Below are positions 5,273 to 7,263 of a stretch of 7,263 nt of DNA, piece after piece. Origin of the DNA: an uncultured Clostridia bacterium (GTDB lineage: Bacteria; Bacillota; Clostridia; Peptostreptococcales; Anaerovoracaceae); assembly GCA_946402595.1 (NCBI GenBank), contig CAMIWY010000067.1:1-7263 (forward strand). The letters are read 5' to 3'. How positions within the stretch are numbered: position 1 is the stretch's first letter; the number at the start of each line of letters is the position of its first letter. The notes beneath the pieces were generated by a model that saw only the letters and a list, made by a program, of their open reading frames with translations, had not been told where the DNA came from and did no database searches. The position numbers were made by a program, and so were the translations under genes.

Positions 5273-5671
5273 ATGGCAAAGACTATGTATCAGGCAACAG
5301 GCAGAAGAAAGTCATCCGTAGCCAGAGTAAGACTTCTCCCGGGTGCTGGAAATATCATCATCAACAAGAGAGACATCGACACTTACTTCGGCGAGAAGGA
5401 TATCGTTAAGAACGAAGTTAAGAGACCTCTCGAGCTGACAGGAACCATGGGCAGCTTCGACGTTATCGCTACAGTTAACGGCGGCGGCTTCACAGGTCAG
5501 GCAGGCGCACTCAGACACGGTATCGCAAGAGCACTGTGCGAAGTAGACGCTGAGGCTTACAGACCAATGCTCAAGGCAGCTGGCTTCCTGACAAGAGACC
5601 CAAGAATGAAGGAAAGAAAGAAACCAGGTCTCAAGAAAGCTAGAAGAGCATCCCAGTTCAGCAAGCGTTAA
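5273..5671 (+). CDS. rpsI: 30S ribosomal protein S9
   Basis: A small-subunit head protein whose C-terminal tail reaches the P-site tRNA. The 132-aa protein shows YQATGRRKSSVARVRLLPG (6-24), GGGFTGQAGALRHGIARAL (71-89) and a basic tail ending in QFSKR, the conserved S9 end whose final Lys-Arg contacts the anticodon stem loop. It lies 17 nt after rplM and has AAGGAGG 8 nt before the ATG, the standard rplM-rpsI pairing. The 68 nt between its stop and the insertion sequence contain only two small hairpins (GCTGC/GCAGC and GCTC/GAGC) without a T-tract, so no native terminator is visible. Confidence 0.99.
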   Translation: MAKTMYQATGRRKSSVARVRLLPGAGNIIINKRDIDTYFGEKDIVKNEVKRPLELTGTMGSFDVIATVNGGGFTGQAGALRHGIARALCEVDAEAYRPMLKAAGFLTRDPRMKERKKPGLKKARRASQFSKR

Positions 5672-5739
5672 TCGCTCGCTGCGAATGGCAGCATGCTCAT
5701 ATTACGAGCCAACCAGAAACGGAGTTCACCATTACGGCG

Positions 5740-5763
5740 TGAGGTGACCCCCAAAAGTTAGAC
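5740..5763 (+). repeat. IS terminal inverted repeat, end downstream of the transposase
   Basis: Starts TGAGGTGACCCCCAAAAG and continues to AGAC at 5763. It matches the other end except at positions 4-5 of the repeat (GG here, AC there). It runs into a short inverted repeat, CAAAAGT/ACTTTTG (5752-5768), present only at this end. Confidence 0.92.
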
Positions 5764-5768
5764 TTTTG

Positions 5769-5795
5769 CTCCAGCGAGAAATCGCTGGAGTTTTT
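5769..5795 (+). terminator. Intrinsic terminator just inside the IS, facing inward
   Basis: CTCCAGCGA (5769-5777), loop GAAA, TCGCTGGAG (5782-5790), then TTTTT (5791-5795). It is a perfect 9-bp stem with a GNRA tetraloop that works on the plus strand and abuts the orfB stop codon (5796-5798). It would end transcripts coming from rplM-rpsI before they run antisense through the transposase genes. The minus strand lacks a T-tract after the stem, so it should not stop transposase mRNA efficiently. Confidence 0.9.
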
Positions 5796-6623
5796 CTATG
5801 CAGTTAACAGCTCTTCACGGTACTCAGCTGGGCTGCGGTATCCGAGAGATGCCTTACTGCGATTCTGGTTGTAATAACTTATGTATTTATCTATCGCATC
5901 TTTGAGTTCATCGAAGCTATTGTATACCTGGCCATAGTACATCTCCTGCTTCATGATTCCAAAGAAGTTTTCTATGGGAGAATTGTCATAGCAATTGCCT
6001 TTACGGGACATACTCTGAAAGATCCGATTGCTCTTAAGTGCTTGCCTGTAAACGCCCATCTGGTATGCCCATCCGCGATCAGAATGGAAGGTCCGTCTGT
6101 ATTTGCAGTCACTGGTGACATTGATGGCTTCATTGAGTGCAGTCATTATGCTGTTCGCAGAAGGTCTCTCGGAGACTCCATAGCTTAATACCTCGAGATT
6201 CCACAGATCCAGGAATGGATCAAGGTATAGCTTTTTGATTGTGACTCTGCCTTTCTCATCAGGCTCATAGTACTTGAACTCAGTCGTGTCGGTAGTGATC
6301 TTCTGATGCGGGATGCATGTATTGAATCTCCTATTTACTCTGTTAGGAGCGATTCTTCCCACAACACCCTTGTATGTGCTGAATCGGCGGCTCTTCCTAG
6401 TGTATGAAGTGACCTGAAGCCCATATTTCTGAACTATTCGATGGACTCGCTTCTTGTTGACTTCTATGCCTTGCTTCCGGAGCTCACCCCATAGCCTTCG
6501 ATAGCCATAATCTTTATGTTCTTCTCGGATATTTCGGATCTTCCGAAGCAGGTCAGCATCAGGGTCTTCACGATCAAAGCGCTTTTGCCAATACATATAT
6601 GTGGCTTTAGGAAAACCTACCAC
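5796..6623 (-). CDS. IS3-family transposase OrfB, DDE integrase-fold catalytic domain
   Basis: Carries out strand cleavage and transfer at the IS ends. Residues 26-68 form the HTH_21 region (IREEHKDYGYRRLWGELRKQ). The integrase core follows with the DDE triad Asp 112 (TTDTTEF), Asp 182 (FHSDRGWAY) and Glu 218 (DNSPIENFFG); the last two are 35 residues apart, the IS3/retroviral spacing. The C-terminus, YISYYNQNRSKASLGYRSPAEYRE, is typical of the family. The listed GTG at 6623 is only the first start-like codon. The frame stays open upstream through FKLKDILA (a typical OrfB opening) to at least the slip site in orfA, so the active protein is most likely the OrfAB fusion of about 470 aa. Confidence 0.94.
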   Translation of the reverse strand: MVGFPKATYMYWQKRFDREDPDADLLRKIRNIREEHKDYGYRRLWGELRKQGIEVNKKRVHRIVQKYGLQVTSYTRKSRRFSTYKGVVGRIAPNRVNRRFNTCIPHQKITTDTTEFKYYEPDEKGRVTIKKLYLDPFLDLWNLEVLSYGVSERPSANSIMTALNEAINVTSDCKYRRTFHSDRGWAYQMGVYRQALKSNRIFQSMSRKGNCYDNSPIENFFGIMKQEMYYGQVYNSFDELKDAIDKYISYYNQNRSKASLGYRSPAEYREELLTA

Positions 6624-6637
6624 CGCGAGAATGTCCT

Positions 6638-7207
6638 TTAATTTGAATTCTCCTCGGAGGCTGTGGACGATTCTCGCAATTCGTTCAGAAGAGTTTCTTC
6701 CTCTAAACGCAGCCTCCTCGCTTCTTTTAAAAATGCGTTCTCTATTCGTAGCTTTAGATTCTCCTCTTGCAATTGTTTGAGAAGTTCCTTTTGTTCAATA
6801 GAATCGCCTTCTTCGATTTTGTGAATGATTTCCTTTTCGTCCATGGTTCGTTTTCGACCTTTCTTTTTAGGTCTTAGGGCGTCAGGGCCAGCTGCTCGAT
6901 AGGCATTTACCCACTGAACTATTCGTCCCCGATCTGTAATTCCGACCCTAGCAGCAAGTTCAGTGTAAGAGAGTTCACTTGATAGATATAGCTCTACAAC
7001 ACTAAGCTTGAACTCAAAAGTATAAACCTGTTGCTGTCTGCTTCTTCGCAGACCATCTTCACCATAATTATTATACCTTGAAACCCAGTCCTCAATGCTA
7101 GTACTTGATTGGATGCCATGCTTTTTTGCGAGATATTCATATCCACCTTTCCCTGTTATATATTCCATGACCACCATACGTTTAAATTCAAAACTGTATT
7201 TTGCCAT
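6638..7207 (-). CDS. IS3-family transposase OrfA, DNA-binding and dimerisation subunit
   Basis: A 189-aa protein that binds the IS ends. It has two successive helix-turn-helix modules, both opening with a FEFK motif (SFEFKRMVVMEY at 5-16, TFEFKLSVVELY at 63-74), each ending in W-V and a short basic stretch; the double HTH is characteristic of IS150-type OrfA. A KKKGRKR basic patch (114-120) follows. Residues 139-170 form a leucine-zipper-like coiled coil with leucines at 146, 153 and 160. The start at 7207 has GGAGGAGG about 11 nt upstream, slightly far but strong. The last 28 codons after the slip site are read only in unshifted OrfA. No promoter is evident between the inverted repeat and the start. 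Confidence 0.92.
   Translation of the reverse strand: MAKYSFEFKRMVVMEYITGKGGYEYLAKKHGIQSSTSIEDWVSRYNNYGEDGLRRSRQQQVYTFEFKLSVVELYLSSELSYTELAARVGITDRGRIVQWVNAYRAAGPDALRPKKKGRKRTMDEKEIIHKIEEGDSIEQKELLKQLQEENLKLRIENAFLKEARRLRLEEETLLNELRESSTASEENSN
6656..6731 (-). other. Programmed -1 frameshift signal joining OrfA and OrfB
   Basis: Read on the minus strand, the heptamer T TTA AAA (6731-6725) fits X XXY YYZ in the OrfA frame, at codons Leu 160 and Lys 161. Slipping back one base enters the OrfB frame, which is open from there to the OrfB stop. Seven nt after the heptamer, GGAGGCTG (6717-6710) is fully complementary to CAGCCTCC (6663-6656), an 8-bp GC-rich stem closing a 46-nt loop. The spacing fits stimulators of ribosomal frameshifting in IS3 elements. 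Confidence 0.8.
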
Positions 7208-7239
7208 ATTAAAACTGACCTCCTCCAGTTAAATTCTTG

Positions 7240-7263
7240 GTCTAACTTTTGGGGGTCAGTTCA
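7240..7263 (-). repeat. IS terminal inverted repeat, end upstream of the transposase
   Basis: Read on the minus strand from 7263 it starts TGAACTGACCCCCAAAAG and ends AGAC at 7240. It lies 32 bp before the orfA start, and the window ends at its terminal base. Confidence 0.92.

Larger units (their letters stand above)
5740..7263 (-). mobile_element. Complete IS3-family insertion sequence, IS150-like group (1524 bp)
   Basis: It is bounded by 24-bp inverted repeats that begin TGA and match at 22 of 24 positions. It encodes OrfA and OrfB in overlapping frames, the standard IS3 design for a frameshifted OrfAB transposase. The two-HTH OrfA and the DDE OrfB place it nearest the IS150 group. Both reading frames are open and the catalytic residues are intact, so it may be active. 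It is inserted 68 bp after rpsI and transcribed towards it. The 3-4-bp target duplication cannot be checked because the right flank is outside the window. The sequence is visibly more AT-rich than the ribosomal genes next to it. Confidence 0.93.

Noticed and set aside
5796..5830. Terminator for transposase mRNA from the 5769-5790 hairpin
   Set aside because: On the minus strand the stem is followed by CAAAAG, not a T-tract, so it is assigned to the plus strand only.

Overview
The window looks like core chromosome of a Gram-positive anaerobe of the Clostridia/Eubacteriales type. The grounds are strong GGAGG-type ribosome binding sites, consensus sigma-A promoters, intrinsic terminators with T-tracts, Bacillus/Clostridium-like ARG boxes, a lipoprotein with a short KK signal peptide, and a long leader before rplM. 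I cannot name the genus from sequence alone.

Layout from left to right. (1) 1-73 is the 5' end of argG (argininosuccinate synthase) on the minus strand. A perfect TTGACA-17-TATAAT promoter lies behind it, with ARG-box-like sites on and around the promoter and one better match about 110 bp farther upstream. (2) A minus-strand pair follows: an Asp/Glu-racemase-family enzyme (1169-1840) and then a secreted cyclophilin-type peptidyl-prolyl isomerase lipoprotein (411-1067), ended by a strong terminator at 342-380. (3) Divergent from these, on the plus strand, is an FAD-dependent dehydrogenase with a conserved-looking cysteine cluster (2055-3461). (4) It converges on a minus-strand EamA/DMT-type transporter (3524-4417), and the two share one bidirectional terminator. 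(5) The 409-bp gap 4418-4826 holds back-to-back promoters, one for the transporter and one for the ribosomal operon. The rplM side has a leader of about 190 nt carrying two tandem copies of a structured RNA motif. (6) The rplM-rpsI operon (L13 and S9) is complete. (7) Downstream of rpsI sits a whole IS3-family (IS150-like) insertion sequence, 5740-7263, oriented against the ribosomal operon. Its right inverted repeat ends exactly at the end of the window.

The genes are mostly unrelated housekeeping units and not one pathway. The more interesting content is non-coding: the tandem bulged-G-like RNA motif in the rplM leader, the ARG-box arrangement at argG, the possible SD-masking hairpin before the transporter gene, and the IS frameshift signal (slippery heptamer, 7-nt spacer, 8-bp long-range stem). 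I see no defence system, CRISPR array, tRNA, rRNA or biosynthetic cluster. The gaps 201-306 and 1841-2038 hold nothing I can support beyond what is listed.
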